A stretch of 64,000 nt of DNA from Apostichopus japonicus. Its lineage: Eukaryota > Echinodermata > Holothuroidea > Aspidochirotida > Stichopodidae. The stretch spans positions 3,361,499 through 3,425,498 of the forward strand of contig NC_092565.1 of NCBI RefSeq assembly GCF_037975245.1. Direction: 5' to 3'. Both the position numbers and the translations under genes were made by a program. Position 1 is the first letter of the stretch, and each line of letters opens with the position of its first letter. Below are positions 38,005-52,000 of this stretch, piece after piece. The notes under the pieces were generated by a model that searched no databases, was not told the origin of the DNA, and saw only the letters and a list, made by a program, of their open reading frames with translations.

Positions 38005-38165
38005 CATAACGCATACAGCTATACACATTCAAAGGTGGCATAGTATACTGTATGCTAAACAACCATGACAGCTAGATACACATTCAAACATGGTATAGTA
38101 CCCTTTGCTATGCATACAGCTACACACATTCAAACATGGAATAATACTGTATGCTATATAATGCA
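38005..38165. repeat. Diverged tandem repeat, about three units
   Basis: Recurring ACAGCTA, CACATTCAAA and ATAGTA blocks at about 38015, 38067 and 38116, with unequal spacing. Confidence 0.7.
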
Positions 38166-39394
38166 GTTTCTGATCAACACATCTTTCTTAGCATCAAGCC
38201 TACATATAAAGTGACTGCAAAGAAGATTCTTCTATGAGAAGGTAAAGTATGGATGGTGAGCCTCTCAAACAGATTTACTGTATATGCATAGTTTATCTTC
38301 CCTGGCTTGATTAGTACTATTCTGTTTCGTGATGCTAACAGTTCAACATTGGAAAGCTTACTGCATATTGTTAACATATAAACCTTGTCAAATAAGGTTC
38401 AGCTATACAACCAAATGGATATAACCCCCATCCTCCCCCTCCTCCGTCCAAAAAATCTGTTAATAATGTACCAGCAAAGTTTGATCTGAGAAAACTCCTC
38501 AATATATTATGTTACTTTAAGAAACATTTACATATGTTGCTAATAATGTTTTACTATATCCACACTTCTATCTGGAGAACTAATTATCTGTGTATCGGCC
38601 AGAAATATTATTGACAGTCTTCACAGAGGTACAGTACAATTAACTATAAAGCATGCATGTTTATTGAAAGCAATTAATTACACTGCATATTATCCTACAA
38701 AATGAAAGTGCGAAAATATTTGCGCGACAAAATATTGCAATGTAAAGTTAAACGGTAGTTCCACTTAAGATGTTTGAACTTCTTCTACAAAACTTGTTTG
38801 TTTCAAAATACATCCACAATCTCTACACAGTCTACAAGACATCAAACTACGGAATATTTTCGAGGCAAGCAAATTTGCTGAGGTTTTGCAACAAGTTTGA
38901 TAGTTACCTCAACCTATATCTGTAAGAATAATCATGTTTCAATTTGTAATCTCTGATTTACCAAGCATGTATGTTAATGAAAGATCTTGCGCAACAATTA
39001 CACCCACAAATCAAAGTGGGTAAAATATTGTGCGGCGGTTGCAACGAAAATTAAAATAACCGGGGAAAACATGAAATTAACAGATTCAAACAAAGCCTGA
39101 AATATATCAAGCTTATCTGACATAATATACTCTAGCAAAGACCATATCGTATTTTTCAGTATTTTGGAATGACCAAATTTGACGGCAGCAAAAATCCCAG
39201 CTTGTTTCCGGTTAGTTTCAATTGCATTTACTGTGTGAATTATGGACTTATTCGAGACAGCTGCATAAACACCACTGACAAAACTAGTTAAACCAATTCT
39301 TTGTTTTCCAGAACACTGACAAATGTGACAGAGATGCTTTCTATATTCTGCCCGATACCAATCACTATAGTGTGTCGGTTTGTAATCAAAGGTA

Positions 39395-39525
39395 AGGTGT
39401 CGGAATATCCCAGCACGAAATGAAATTGTTGTGTTGTTGTACATTCATAAATTGTTAAGAGAGAGAATTCAGGTGTGCGAATTCCAGCACAAAATGAAAT
39501 GATTGCATTGTATATGTATACATGC
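39395..39525. repeat. Diverged direct duplication with 88-bp spacing
   Basis: CCAGCACGAAATGAAAT and CCAGCACAAAATGAAAT, each followed by similar TTG-rich and TGTA sequence. Confidence 0.7.
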
Positions 39526-40836
39526 ACTGTCCACGAAAGTGTATATACAGAGCATGTAATCAACGACATAGGTGGGTTAATATAAACTTAATTATGTCAT
39601 CAACTTGACAAAACGGTATTAGTGCTTGGTAGGAACTGTTTATTAAAAAAATGAATATGTGAGACCTTGTAACTCCAAGGAAAATATTACCAGGATGTAT
39701 TAATTCTGTTTTGTTGCTTAATTCCAGAATTCCTCATCTCGAAATGAAGATGATTAAAAAAAAAAATTGGAAATCTGACCTTTGTGAGCATGCATGGGAG
39801 ATTGCATGTTGTTAATAATTCGGAGTATATCTCCACTCAATGCCATCAGTATACACCACTGCAGTAAAATTCCACTGATACGACCATGTATATCGTTGTT
39901 AGTGCCTTTCAACAGTTACACATTAACTAGTAACAGATGCACTGTTAAATATTCACAAATTTCTACGTTTCTGTTAATATTACTCGAATCCCATCAGGTA
40001 ATTTTCAAGCATTCTAAATTTGTGGGAACAAACTGTATATAAGCAGGGCTTTAATTCAAGATCTAGACACAAGTGACTGACAATATTACTGGCACTTTGG
40101 TAGTGAAATAATGGTTGACTAAGTATACCAATAGTCCTATAGGCTAACTATAAAAAACATAATGTGTGATACTGAATGATTCATAAAGTTCCTCAGATCT
40201 TTGAGAGATACCTTGATAACCCCCCCCCCACCCCACCTAAACACACACGGACACAAATATGCATAGATATTTCATTCCTGAAGTGCAAGGATAAATTGCT
40301 GGGGGGGGGGGGATAGGATTCTTCAAGTACAGTATGTATCATCAAAACAGTAAGAACAGGTCTAAATATTTGTGTCCTCCTAGAACATGCAAAATTAATT
40401 ACTTTTATGAATAAATCAAATGCAGACAAGACTATGAACAATTCAGCGATGTGAGGCACAGCTGACCTTTCTAGAATGTATCGATAGGATGTTGACTGAC
40501 TTCATCTTCACCATGCTTACATGATTGCCTTACCAAATCTGCAAATTATATTACAGAATATTTCCAAAAAAATAGGTAGGGGTCAGCTAATACTAGAGGG
40601 CAAACCAATTCCAACATCAATATACTGACAGTTATGTAAATGTGTGCATGTACCGCAATGTATAGAGAATGTTAGAGCAAGGGTGGCACACCATTAATAC
40701 AGAATAAACTGTTTGTGAGAGATTAAAGACAATACATGCCAATTTAGAATTCTAATTAAAACATATATACCAAACATACTGTATATGTGTGTACTCATTA
40801 ATACCTTTTCCATTATCACTCACACTGACGATATTT

Positions 40837-40994
40837 GTGTCAGTTGGATCAAATATTAGATCCTTTATAGTATATTATTCATAGTTTGGTGTCAGTTGGA
40901 TCAAATATTAGATCCTTTATAGTATATTATTCATATTTTGGTGTCAGTTGGATCAAATATTAGATCCTTTATAGTATATTATTCACATTTTGGT
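40837..40994. repeat. Threefold 52-bp tandem repeat, nearly identical
   Basis: Units start at 40837, 40889 and 40941 (GTGTCAGTTGGATCAAATA, then TAGATCCTTTATAG). They differ by only one or two bases at the unit ends. Confidence 0.95.
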
Positions 40995-42030
40995 TAATCC
41001 AAAAACATCCCAATGATGTAGTTTCTAGGCGTAGATGTAGAGTTGGAGACAGGTGAAGTGTGGAGCAATGTAAAATCTTAACCAGTGATTAAAATACCAT
41101 AATAATCTTGAAATCATCATATCAACCATAATGAAAACATTTCACCTAAACAGCTGTTATATTTTAGAATTTAGTGCCATCATGTTATGAACAGCAGGCG
41201 TAATGCTTTCTTTATGTATGTTACTACCCTTATTATCTCTCTTTCTGCTATTAATTCTTCCCTGTTTCTATCTATGAATCCAATAAAAATTAATTCAAAC
41301 ATGTTGAATTCCATACATCTTTATACGGTATATATTACTATATAAAAAATTGTTCTTCGACCTAACAACATTTGAAATATCTGTCCACCTCACTCATCAA
41401 ACCAGATCACTCCCTCGCTCACTCTTAATTAAGATGCTCAAGATCGGTAAAATATCTAACAAGCTGTACTGCTACATTAGCCCAATTCTGCAATATATCG
41501 GTTAAAATTGCTTTTACCAGAGATAAGCATCCTGTCATCGTCTAGTGTATTAAAGTCAGGCTAGCTTTGAGAAGGTTATTCCTTGGTGTAAAACTGAGAT
41601 GTTCTGCCATGCAGTGTACATATCTGCTGAGGGCATCCATTAACACTTTAATATACCAAGTTTGATGGCACGGATTGATAATACGACAGTTATAATTAGA
41701 TACTTTACTTAGTTCAATCGTTAACTAAATGTCTATAGTTGCAATTCAGGTTAAATCGTCCACGATATCATCTCGTTCTGTTTTCAGCTCTGGGTATGTC
41801 TCAAATTAGTTCTTAAGTAGCAGACATGACAAATTTCTTCACAATAATAATGTTCCAAAAAAAGATTAAAGATTATTAGTTGATAGTAACAAAGTCTGTT
41901 AATGGAACAAGAAAATCCAATGTGGTACACGTTCAATATGTTCTGCATAAATCGTTCAGGTGATCAACTGAAAAATGACTATGAAACCCTTTATTGATTG
42001 TATTCGTTGTAAGGGTGGGAGTTGGTGGTA

Positions 42031-42046
42031 GGGGGGGGGGGGGGGT
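42031..42046. repeat. Long G run
   Basis: A homopolymer of about 15 G. Similar C or G runs in this intron are near 40219, 40302 and 44331. Lengths are unreliable in most assemblies. Confidence 0.85.
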
Positions 42047-45000
42047 AGTGTTATAGGTCTCATATGTTAAGGTTATCTATTTTTTGGGGGGTTTAGTTCT
42101 TTTATAGGTGTTAAGGTTATCTATGTACTCTATTCGATTAAGCCCAAAAGGGTTTCTTAGTTTACTTCCTTTCACATTTCTTACTTATTTGCAGTTATAG
42201 TTCATCTTGTTATACTATGTGATGAAACAATAATAATAATAATAATAATAATTACAGAAGTTGCATCTACTACTACTAAGCTGCTAAAACAAAGGAAGAC
42301 ATACAGTATGTATCACAAAGCTCTGTTAATTATGTATCGTTACATAGATACTCATGCGTATAACCAGCATATCTTATAAGCTGCCATATGCCATTCAGAG
42401 TAACCTTCAGATACAGTTCTGCAAAGTAAATCATTGATGAGTAAACATGATCCATTACAGATCAAAATACTCTGTTACCATGGTAAGAAGAAGTTAAAGA
42501 TATGCTTATACTGTTTCCTGTAGTAGATGAGAACTTCAACTGTTCACTGATATTATAATTTGTAGTGCATTAATTTTGCTTTCCATCACTAGTTCAAGCT
42601 TTCTGCAAACCAGGGCCTACATTTTCCAAGAGATGATATATTCAAGGCTTAAAAAGTTCTAGCATAAATCTTACAACGTACAAAGAGGCTGTCATTTTGG
42701 AAGAAACCCAATCTGCATAAATGTCCTTACGTACATATATTGTGTTTGGGACATAATGAACAAACTGCACATAATATTTCAACTTTAAATTATCAGTCTC
42801 AGAATTAAGTAAATGACACATCATCTAGTTTGATCTTTTTCCTTAATTCTTTTAAGAGGAAAACCCCCAAAACCATTATCACGATATCCTACATAGCCAC
42901 AGTCAGATATAACTTTTGATATAACTTTTAACTAGATGAGATATAACTCATATATCTTATGCACAATAAGCACTAAGCTATTTTGTTGAGGAAGCATTAA
43001 CAAACATCTCTTTCATACATGTATACAAACTAAGCTAATGACACTTCGATCAGCCATGTTGTTTTTTTTGTACAGATCTCCCTTTTTCATCTGAATTATG
43101 TCTTATTATCTATGATGTAGAGTGTAACCATGGAGATTCTTTGCTTAAAAGCATCCTTTGCCAGTTTGGTTGTAAGTTTAAATTTTCAAGCCTTCTGAGT
43201 ATAAATCACCTAAAGTAAGCTCAGGTAGCAACTTATTACACTAGGATATAACCACCTTCACATGTTCCAAGAATATTTACATATTTTACATTATTCTAGC
43301 TATATATGAAGGGCGATTATGGCTACTCTGCTCTTGATCAGTATGTTACTGTAGCTTCACTACTAATAATACCATGTTAAAATAAAACAGCAGTCTGTGG
43401 AATGCATGTACCCAAGGCATTTGTCTTGCATGTGACCTTTGACATGCATTCATAACTGTTAAGCACTATCATAACTTGCTGTCGCGTTTCATCATCAGTC
43501 TCAGTACGTCCGCTCGAGCCTGATTAACGAGAGGGAAGATACGTATTCAATATATATACTACATAACAATTCGTCATATCCATATTGCTCTTTGCAAGAA
43601 TTTATTTTTAGAAACATGAGCATGTATGAAACGTGGAACAACATGTTCAGTGTAGACTTTGAGAATGTATCAAGATGGATTAATTACACCTTTCTTCCTG
43701 TAGTTTATGGAAGCAGCAATAGGAAGGTACTGTAAAGGTAATTTTTCATGGGACATACGAACCAGTTTAACTGCCTTCCAAGTGATTAAATCTACGAGAA
43801 GGGAAATGGAAATATTGTCTAGCCAGCACACCTGCATTGCCGTTTTTTTTTTTTTTTTGATTTTTTTGTTTCTTCTTGTGATTCTTTTTTTTTCGGTAGC
43901 TGAACAACTTAAATCCAAACAATGTCACATTTCCATTAAATCTGATATTGAACAATTCAGGCAGTATAATCATGGGGTGTATTTTTCGGCATACATGTGG
44001 CGCCTATGTTGGTTCTACTCATCACACTGGATACTAAATATACTGTTCGTACACAGTCTAGGGCACAAACACAGTTTCAGAGCGTTGGGTGGCAAGTTTG
44101 AAAGGTGAAGTTTGGATGTTTGTCAATAGAAAATGTAGAGAGAATGAGATTTTAATCAAATATCAATTTCAGAGAAATTTAAGGCCATTGAGACAGTCAA
44201 ACTGAATGGTATGAAGTAACATCGAAGATTTAAATCCTGAGCGAAATAATTATGCTGAAACAGGTAACAAGGGAAATAAATCACTGCAACGTAATTTGAC
44301 CATAATCATACCAGCATATGACAATAAATCCCCCCCCCCCCCCCCCCCGAAAGAAATAGTAAACAATTCTAGCATGTTTCAGATCAAACATAATATGATT
44401 ACAATGAAACTTCTGTTATCAAGTTACCACTTACATCTCAATCAAAGTAGCATGAACTTTTCAACCCAGTACTATACCTTATCACCCATACACTGTGTAA
44501 TGGTACATTTAACGGAAAACATTAATAAATTTTAAATAGAACAATGGTGGCAGTGATGACACCGATAGAGCTATATTAACGTAATATTATCAAACTTTTG
44601 AGACCTTTCAATAACCTCGACGACGTACAGCTGTCTTGATATTTCTAATTTGCATCGACATCAAAGAACATGAATCGAAAAAAATAACACAACATTACAG
44701 AGACAACCTCTTGTAATATGTAAACGTGACTGTATGTTAGATTGTAAAATTAGAAAGAAATTAAGAACCCTCACAAGCTTCCTCTCCTTTATTAACCTAG
44801 CTGCTCTTAGTATAACGAGAAGTCAGGCATACAATCGGTGCTCAAATGGCCTGTTAAATAGTCCCGCGATACGATTCATTAAATTTTAATCTAGACTAAA
44901 TGCCTTAGGTGAGGATGGAGCTGAATTTGTTTAGATGAGGCTAAGTGTGCAAAACATCACCCGATAGGATTTCTGACAGTTTCGCCATGAAATATGTTCT

Positions 45001-46235
45001 GGTGGGTAGTTTCTTGGGATGGAAGTGAGAAAGGTTTCAGCGAGGATTCTTTGTAAAATATCGACCTGTCAAAATTGTAGAGATAAGGTGAATGGGTACA
45101 GCATTATAATCTTAAAGCAAATTGGTCATATCTGCTGCTAATTACAGGATGTTGAATTTTTTTCATAAATCTTTGATGAATCCATTTGACACTGAGAATC
45201 ATAACAGATTGTACAGAGTTTGCAAGTGATATGTGTCAGACATAAACTAGTAAGAAGTAAACAAACAACATTTCATTGATATTTTTCCCACCGGACAAAA
45301 ACAACAAGAAAAACTCCTCAAATAGTCCTGTTGCCACCCACCCTTAAGTCCTCATTTTTTCAAATATCTTCAACTGACTTTACATAAATAATCCGACTCG
45401 TTGTCAAAAAAACATACTTGTGAGAGCCCTTAGTGCTTTTTCGTCATGTATGGCATATAGATAATGTGTATCGCTTAGAAACTAATGTATAGAGAATTGA
45501 CCAAAAAATAGATAGTTAATAATTCATGCAATCTGAGCAACTTTTAGCAAGCTCGAAAGCAATCATGTTACAGTACATACTATACATCCACTCAGTCACA
45601 AGAAATCGTTCGGACTAAATTTGAAAATTAGTGACGTCAAAGTACCTGGCTGAAGAGTCAGATAATCAATGTTAGGGAATGATCGACATCACATAAATTT
45701 AACACAAACTATGCACAGTGTATATGGTAGACAACAAACTTAGGCTCAGATACTGCCAGTATAGGTTACAGTTCTGGGACAGGTCACTGCAGTGTGTACA
45801 TCATAGAGATGTTACGTACAAGCATTGTGAATTTATGACAAGGTTTGAGGAAATCACTCCACAATTACAAATCTACCAAGTGCACTTAATTTGAAGGGCA
45901 TGGGTCAATAGCTTTCTCTTTGATGTCAATTAAGTATGGATCCATAACTGGAGTTAGGAAATCTTTTACATTGTTATATAATAAAAGACTAAAAATACCA
46001 GAATACAGTAAATAACTGATTGAATATATAAACTGTCATGTAGGATGATATTTTCTCGAACCAGTCAAACCGATAGAGGTTTACAATATTACCTGTTGTC
46101 TTTCAGAACAGCTGCGCTTATAGATACTGTAGTGTAGAAACTTAAGAAAAACGGCCATATTAGTTTCCTCTTTGATTATTTCAGTTGATAAAATACTCAA
46201 ATTCTTTACACTGACGTAAACAGCAAAAACATAAC

Positions 46236-46298
46236 AATTTTTTTTTTAAATCCATGTACAAATCAGATCTGCTTTGTACATGGATTTAAAAAAAAATT
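46236..46298. repeat. Long near-perfect hairpin, stem about 25 bp
   Basis: The left arm ends TTTAAATCCATGTACAAA, the loop is 10 nt (TCAGATCTGC) and the right arm begins TTTGTACATGGATTTAAA. Outer arms are T-run against A-run, with one length difference, closed by AA/TT. Confidence 0.93.
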
Positions 46299-47743
46299 AT
46301 ATCAATCATGTGCAAATTGCATTAGTTAGAAATTATGATAAAAAGTACCTGAATGAATGTAAAGGAAATCTTTTATGAGTCAGGATCATGTATGTGTTAC
46401 ATTTTATACAGTATGATACCTAGGTGTGTAGAGAGATAACTCATGGAATAGTCACATGATCAAACTTTGGAGGGCAGACTACTGTAATAGTGACAACACA
46501 GTCCATGAGTGGACTAATGGAATGCATGCACTTTATGTATGAATTCTAGAGACTGGGATTTTAAACTGTGGTTTTCATTCTTTACTTTTTAGTAAATACT
46601 ATTTCCACATGCCTTTTCAAAGCTATAATTTCTATCTGAGTCAATCATCTAAATCATATCGTCCCAAATCACTCTTTAAGATTTTGCAAGAAAGCAATTA
46701 TAACTATATGTGAAAACATTTAATGTCTGCAGCCTATAGCACAACAGACTTCCCAGTAAAATACTTCCAATGACATTTTGGAATGATCCTCATCTCATTA
46801 CAATATATTTTTTCTTCTGGAGGCTAAGAGGCTGATGTGACTTAAAGAACTGTGTTTATAGGATTATTTCTGTGCCTGAATGAAACAGAAATGACAAGTT
46901 TCAATAACAAACGACAACAGTTTAATTTCCTAGCTGGATATTTGGAGCACATGCAATTATACAGTCTGCCTGTCTGTCTGTATAGCACTACCCTCAGATA
47001 TAATGATCCTAGTCTTTGCTTTCATTCCCTGCAGTCACGTTTTACTTTGCGCCATGTAATATGGAACAAACCATCACTTCTGTTATTCAGTTCCTGAATA
47101 AATTAGCCAATGTGCTTAACCTACTTTCTTGATCAATTAAAATAGAATCACATGAAAAGTAATTTCTAGCCCTGGTGTTCAAACTTTGTTGATTGACGAA
47201 ACCAATTTCCATCTTCATCATCTTGGCGACCCTCCAGTGGCAATGAGGTCTATGGGGAGGAGGTGTATGCCCCTCCCTCCCTCATCTCCCCCCCCCAACA
47301 AAATATCAGCAACTTCTTTTTCTTGCAAATTTTTTGGCTACCGTCTAAAAACAATTTACCAGGCCTGTTTTATAGTGAATTGAATGCTATAATGACAGTA
47401 CAACAATACTTTTAAACACTTCACAAATGTGCTAGAAACAAAGAACGGTTATGACCCGCACAGAAACAATTTAGTTTTACTTTCAATGGAATCATACTGC
47501 TACTTCCTTAAAGTGAAGTCAAAGTCCAGAAGCAAATGTAAGGAAACATCTAGGCCTATAGCTCTTGATGATAACAATATTCAGTGGTAAAGAAGACTGC
47601 CTAGCTCCAGCAGTTTACGTATTAACCATGAAAACCTTGCAATAAACAAGACAAACCAATGACGTTTAACAGATAAATTGGATATCAGCCTAGAAGAACT
47701 GAAAGTTTTCTCTTGGTTTTCAAAAGAGCTTACTGGTAGTTTG

Positions 47744-47773
47744 ACCAGGGAGTTTCCATAACAACTCCCTGGT
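47744..47773. repeat. 11-bp-stem hairpin
   Basis: ACCAGGGAGTT, 8-nt loop, AACTCCCTGGT; perfect. It is intronic, and no T-run follows that would suggest a pol III terminator. Confidence 0.85.
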
Positions 47774-48845
47774 TTGACAATCAGCCATACAGCTTTATAA
47801 AGTACTGTTTGGTAATACAGTCCTGCATGCTTGTACATGTAAAGCTGGAGACATGCACCACTATAGGAGTGGGTTGAATGCAAACTGCAAATTAGTTCAA
47901 AATCTTGACAGATCAATATGTTCCCAATGACCTGAGGCTAACTGTTACAATTCTCTGCTCCCAATAGCTAATCAAGCAAAAAGTTGCTCTGCCTTGACAC
48001 CTTTTTTCCTCTCTGACGCATCGGAGCGCTGACTTTGCAAACATAGGCACCAAAACCCGAAAATGTATGAAGTTGCAGTCTTGTTACATACAGTATCTAT
48101 GGCAGTTCAGACTGCACTGCAGTGGACATGCGCTTATGTGACTCTATTTCAGCAACTCTACAAGTTTTTACTCGCAGTGTCCCTAAAAGTTATATGACAT
48201 TGGACAGTTCTCAATCTATCTTCCTAAGGAACTCATTAGGTCTTCTGGAGCAGTAGAGAATCTCAACTTTTACAACTTTTTGATCTCATTGTAATATATA
48301 TTTACTGCCTTTCGATGAATGTGCAGTATATTAGCGGTGGATGAGATCATGAACAAAACAAGAACTCATTGCTTATAAGAGGGCCGGGAACAGGCTGGTA
48401 GCTATAAATAGCAACTTCAAGATTAATTCTCACATTGCAATAAAAATACAATTCATACGGGGAACAAGTCGTTTCTCTTCCATGCAGACGTGCATCCGTG
48501 GTTATGCTAGATATCTCGGAGTCTTCCTTCATCCAATATACAGCTTCCATTCCAACTCTCCTCATCTGGCCCGACCGACTGGTACTGATTCATGACAACA
48601 GGTTACAGTAGACAGTAATATAAGAGGCAACACGGCTCACATTGATTGTTCTTGCAAATCATTTCATTAAATACTAAACATATGATCAAATGCTCTAAAC
48701 AGACAAACATATAGCCCATTAGAGTCAAGTAAGTATATATATATAGTTAGTACTGTACCTGGCAAGCTAAAACAATTATTTGATTAATGTATAAAACCAA
48801 TTGTTAACTTCAGGCAGTTCTTTGAGTGTAGTTTGGTATACTCAC

Positions 48846-49029
48846 CGACAACGAACACAGACAAAACAGTTCTTGTGGTAGGTGTTGCCCAGGGCCGTGA
48901 CCACCTCGCCCTCCAAGAACTGATGGCAACTGTGGCATTTTGTTCCAAAGTTGTCTTGATAGTCTTTGTGGCAGTAATATTTACCCTCTTTGATGAAGAA
49001 GCCCCCCTGAGAGAGGCCACAGGCACATA
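48846..49029 (-). CDS. ABLIM: abLIM exon: end of LIM1 and first three-quarters of LIM2
   Basis: 184-nt internal exon. The acceptor is a T-rich tract ending in TTTCAG and the donor is GTGAGT. It enters with two bases of a split codon, carries 60 whole codons and leaves with CG of an Arg codon. The first 22 residues supply the last LIM1 ligands: the CACG cysteine, then YYC and HKD (Cys and Asp) after GGFFIKEGK. LIM2 then begins at CHSC, followed by EGEVVTALGNTYHKNC and CVRC, giving six of its eight zinc ligands. The remaining two come from the next exon. Sequence and spacing closely match vertebrate abLIM LIM1-LIM2. This is the most 5' exon I can support; the LIM1 start must be spliced from further upstream. 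Confidence 0.95.
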
Positions 49030-52000
49030 CTGAAATAAAAACAAAAAAATATGAATCGTGTTTTAATATATTCAACAGGCTAAAGCACAACCACAATGTT
49101 AATCGTGATGTAATATTAAAGCCAATTACTAAGGCTAATAATTGAGGAATACATTTATGCAATATTTATCAAGAATTGTTTTGAAGGCAACACTTTTGTG
49201 GTACCTACCATGGAGAGAGAATTACTGCTTGGTACAGTATGGTCTTTGTGCTCTGAGAATAATGTTGCTTAAAATACTTTGTAACTGTCATTCACAGGAA
49301 ATGAATCAGTCTTATAATGTAGAAAAACCATTATAAGAGACAAAATTTCTATCATCTTTAACTTAATAGAAATTTTTATGATCAACAGTTTCCCCCAGGG
49401 ACTTGATAAATATTGTTCCATATCACAAGATATCAAAATTTATACAGCCAACAGCCCATTCGATCATTCAAAATGTCATATATTATAGACTTGACAATAT
49501 AAGGTGAATCTTTCTAGGTTTTGTTTTTTGTTCCTTAGCACAATGAAAGTAAGCCGTGCTGTACAGTCTGTTATTGTACAATCAGGAACAGAATGAGCTA
49601 AATTTTAACAACTTTGATATTTTATGAAGGACATACTGTATATGGCAAAGCATTACACTGATATGGAAAATCCATATTTTTGTACAAATTGAATTGAAAT
49701 TGAATGAATTTTCACAACAGAGCCAATAACGAACAGCACATTAACCTTTCACCAAGTTTGGCAAGTGATGTATTTAACATTTAGCCAGAATGTCAAGCTT
49801 ATGTTACAAACAGTACTTAGTGTATGAAAAGAACAGATCGCCATTTACATTGATTTGGAGAAATATCACAGAGGGTCTATAATGATTGTACAATTCTCAC
49901 ATACTTCCAGTCTTGGTATAAAGAAAAAATACAAACTATATAGCCATAAGATGTGCTCTATATAGACCTGTATCCCTATTTTATGAGTACTTTGACAATT
50001 ATCCATAATTTCTCTCAATTCGGAGTTCCCACCTCAATAATTTAAGCAATGCAATATAATACATGCAAACAAGGATCTCAAAAAAAGGATCATTAAAGTA
50101 AACACAGATTAACAATATATTTCCTGACCATTCAAAGCATTGCAGTATTCCTCATCTCCAGCTAAACAAAGCATTCATTACAGCCATTAGCTCTTAAACA
50201 TTACCTCCACTTTCTAAATCACCTTCATTCAGTTATCAAAAGAGAAAGATGAATACTAGATTGAGACTTCTTTGAAAGTCAAAGAATCAAGGTTATTACG
50301 TTTCGAACACACACAAAAAAAAAAAAAAAAAAAAAAAAGGAGGAGGAGGAAAAAGAGGAAAAAGAGAAGAAATATACGACACATCAGAGGTTCCTGATCA
50401 CGTACTTGATCAGTCATTCGAACATAAATTCTCCTGACTTGTTTAAATAGTAAAAGAGGAAAGCACTAAATAATGAGATTGAAAGCACGGAAATGGCAGT
50501 CACTTGATAACATGGCTCAATTAATCATCTGGCAACAAACAGGTAACTAACATGCCTGTATGGGCCACCATTGTAGGCAGGGATACATGTATATATGTTT
50601 TTTTTTTTCTGGTTTGCATTTTAAGAAGAGAAAAACATGCCATTTAGTTTAACTTACTGATAATGTGAGTGAGTGTATTATATATGTTTAAATGACCTAA
50701 ACATACTGTTGGTTTCCAAAGTACATTCTAGGCATGGAAGGTAAATCCATTGCAATTCTCTTATCTGAACATTAGCAGACCAGATATAAATTATGTGAAG
50801 ATTCTTTCATTCTGACTAAAGCTTGCGGTAACAAGTTGTTCATAGCAAAGAACATTCAGTTGTTTTTCATATCATCCATGGTACTCCTTGATATGTTGGA
50901 TGTTGATGGCAGTTAGGTGACATAGCTCAGCCTAATGCATCATAATAGCATATACACAGAAACCAAAATATCATAAGATATTACAAACTGTATTGAAATC
51001 TCCAGGCAACTAACCTTTAAACTTTCAACTCATGAAATATTTGCACTATTGCACTCATAACCATTCATTATTTGTATATTAATCGCACAATCTTGAATCT
51101 GCATAAATTTACTACAATTTGAATAACCTGACATCTAGTATTCATTACAATGGTTAAGTGCCATGTACATACCATGTCTTTCCAACCACCATGCAGTAAA
51201 GTACAAAGCTATATAGTAGAGTTGCAATTAAGCAGCAGTAATCAAATTCTTTCCCAATGAGGTTAAAGGTAACATGGATTATTCATTTAGTTTATCAATT
51301 ATTACAATATGTTCACTTTCTTATTTTGGTTTTATATCATAATTAAACTGCTATGAGGGATATCCTAAGGGTCCATGAAGAGAGCTGATCTTATTTCTCT
51401 CTTAATAAGTTTATTGTTCTAGATCTATGAAGCGCTGCATATTAAGGAACAATTGACCTAGTTCCCGAGGATGTCATTTGTATGCAGTTAGCTGGATGAT
51501 TGGCAATTAAACAACTCGTTACTGGTCGGCATTAACCACGGAACAGGGGAGGAGTATTGTTTCACACATTCTCAAAGTGACGGACACATGAATGATTTCT
51601 GATTCAATTCTACTAATATTTGTTTTGTGCACATACTGCCTGCAGAGTATAACCTATCGGTTAAGTTTATAACTGCTTCAAGCCTTTAATATGCCTCTTT
51701 GATTTCCTAGTTCAAAATATCCAAGACTGCTCTTTTTGTCACACATGTTCATCCACATTAGATGTGTTGGAACATAAAATAAACCCATACCATGCCTCCA
51801 ATCATTGCACCTTACATAATGCAGCATGCCACTAATAATGTGCTACCACAATGATATTTTAGTTTAACCACTAGAAGGTAGCTTATTTGTACCTCCCAAG
51901 TCAAAGAATAAACAAGCAGAGGAAGTTAATTTCGGATGTGCTGACCGCTTGCTGCAGGTCTTACAGTACGATGCAAATCCCTGTGATTTGGCCATAAGCT

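Larger units (their letters stand above)
21478..48845 (-). other. Giant abLIM intron splitting LIM2 (27.4 kb)
   Basis: Separates ligand six of LIM2 from ligands seven and eight. It holds the candidate alternative exon at 35244-35438, two hAT-like elements, one SINE fragment, tandem repeats at 36.6, 38.1, 39.4 and 40.8 kb, hairpins at 46.26 and 47.75 kb, TA microsatellites and C or G runs. No other coding exon was recognised in the intervening stretches. Confidence 0.75.

Noticed and set aside
43707-44108. 133-codon plus-strand open frame
   Set aside because: Contains a low-complexity Phe/Leu run from a T tract and no domain, and has no splice or promoter context. Likely chance inside the giant intron.
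48480-48593. Possible alternative first exon with ATG (MNQYQSVGPDEESW)
   Set aside because: The frame stops without a good donor in phase with exon 21477, and there is no promoter evidence.
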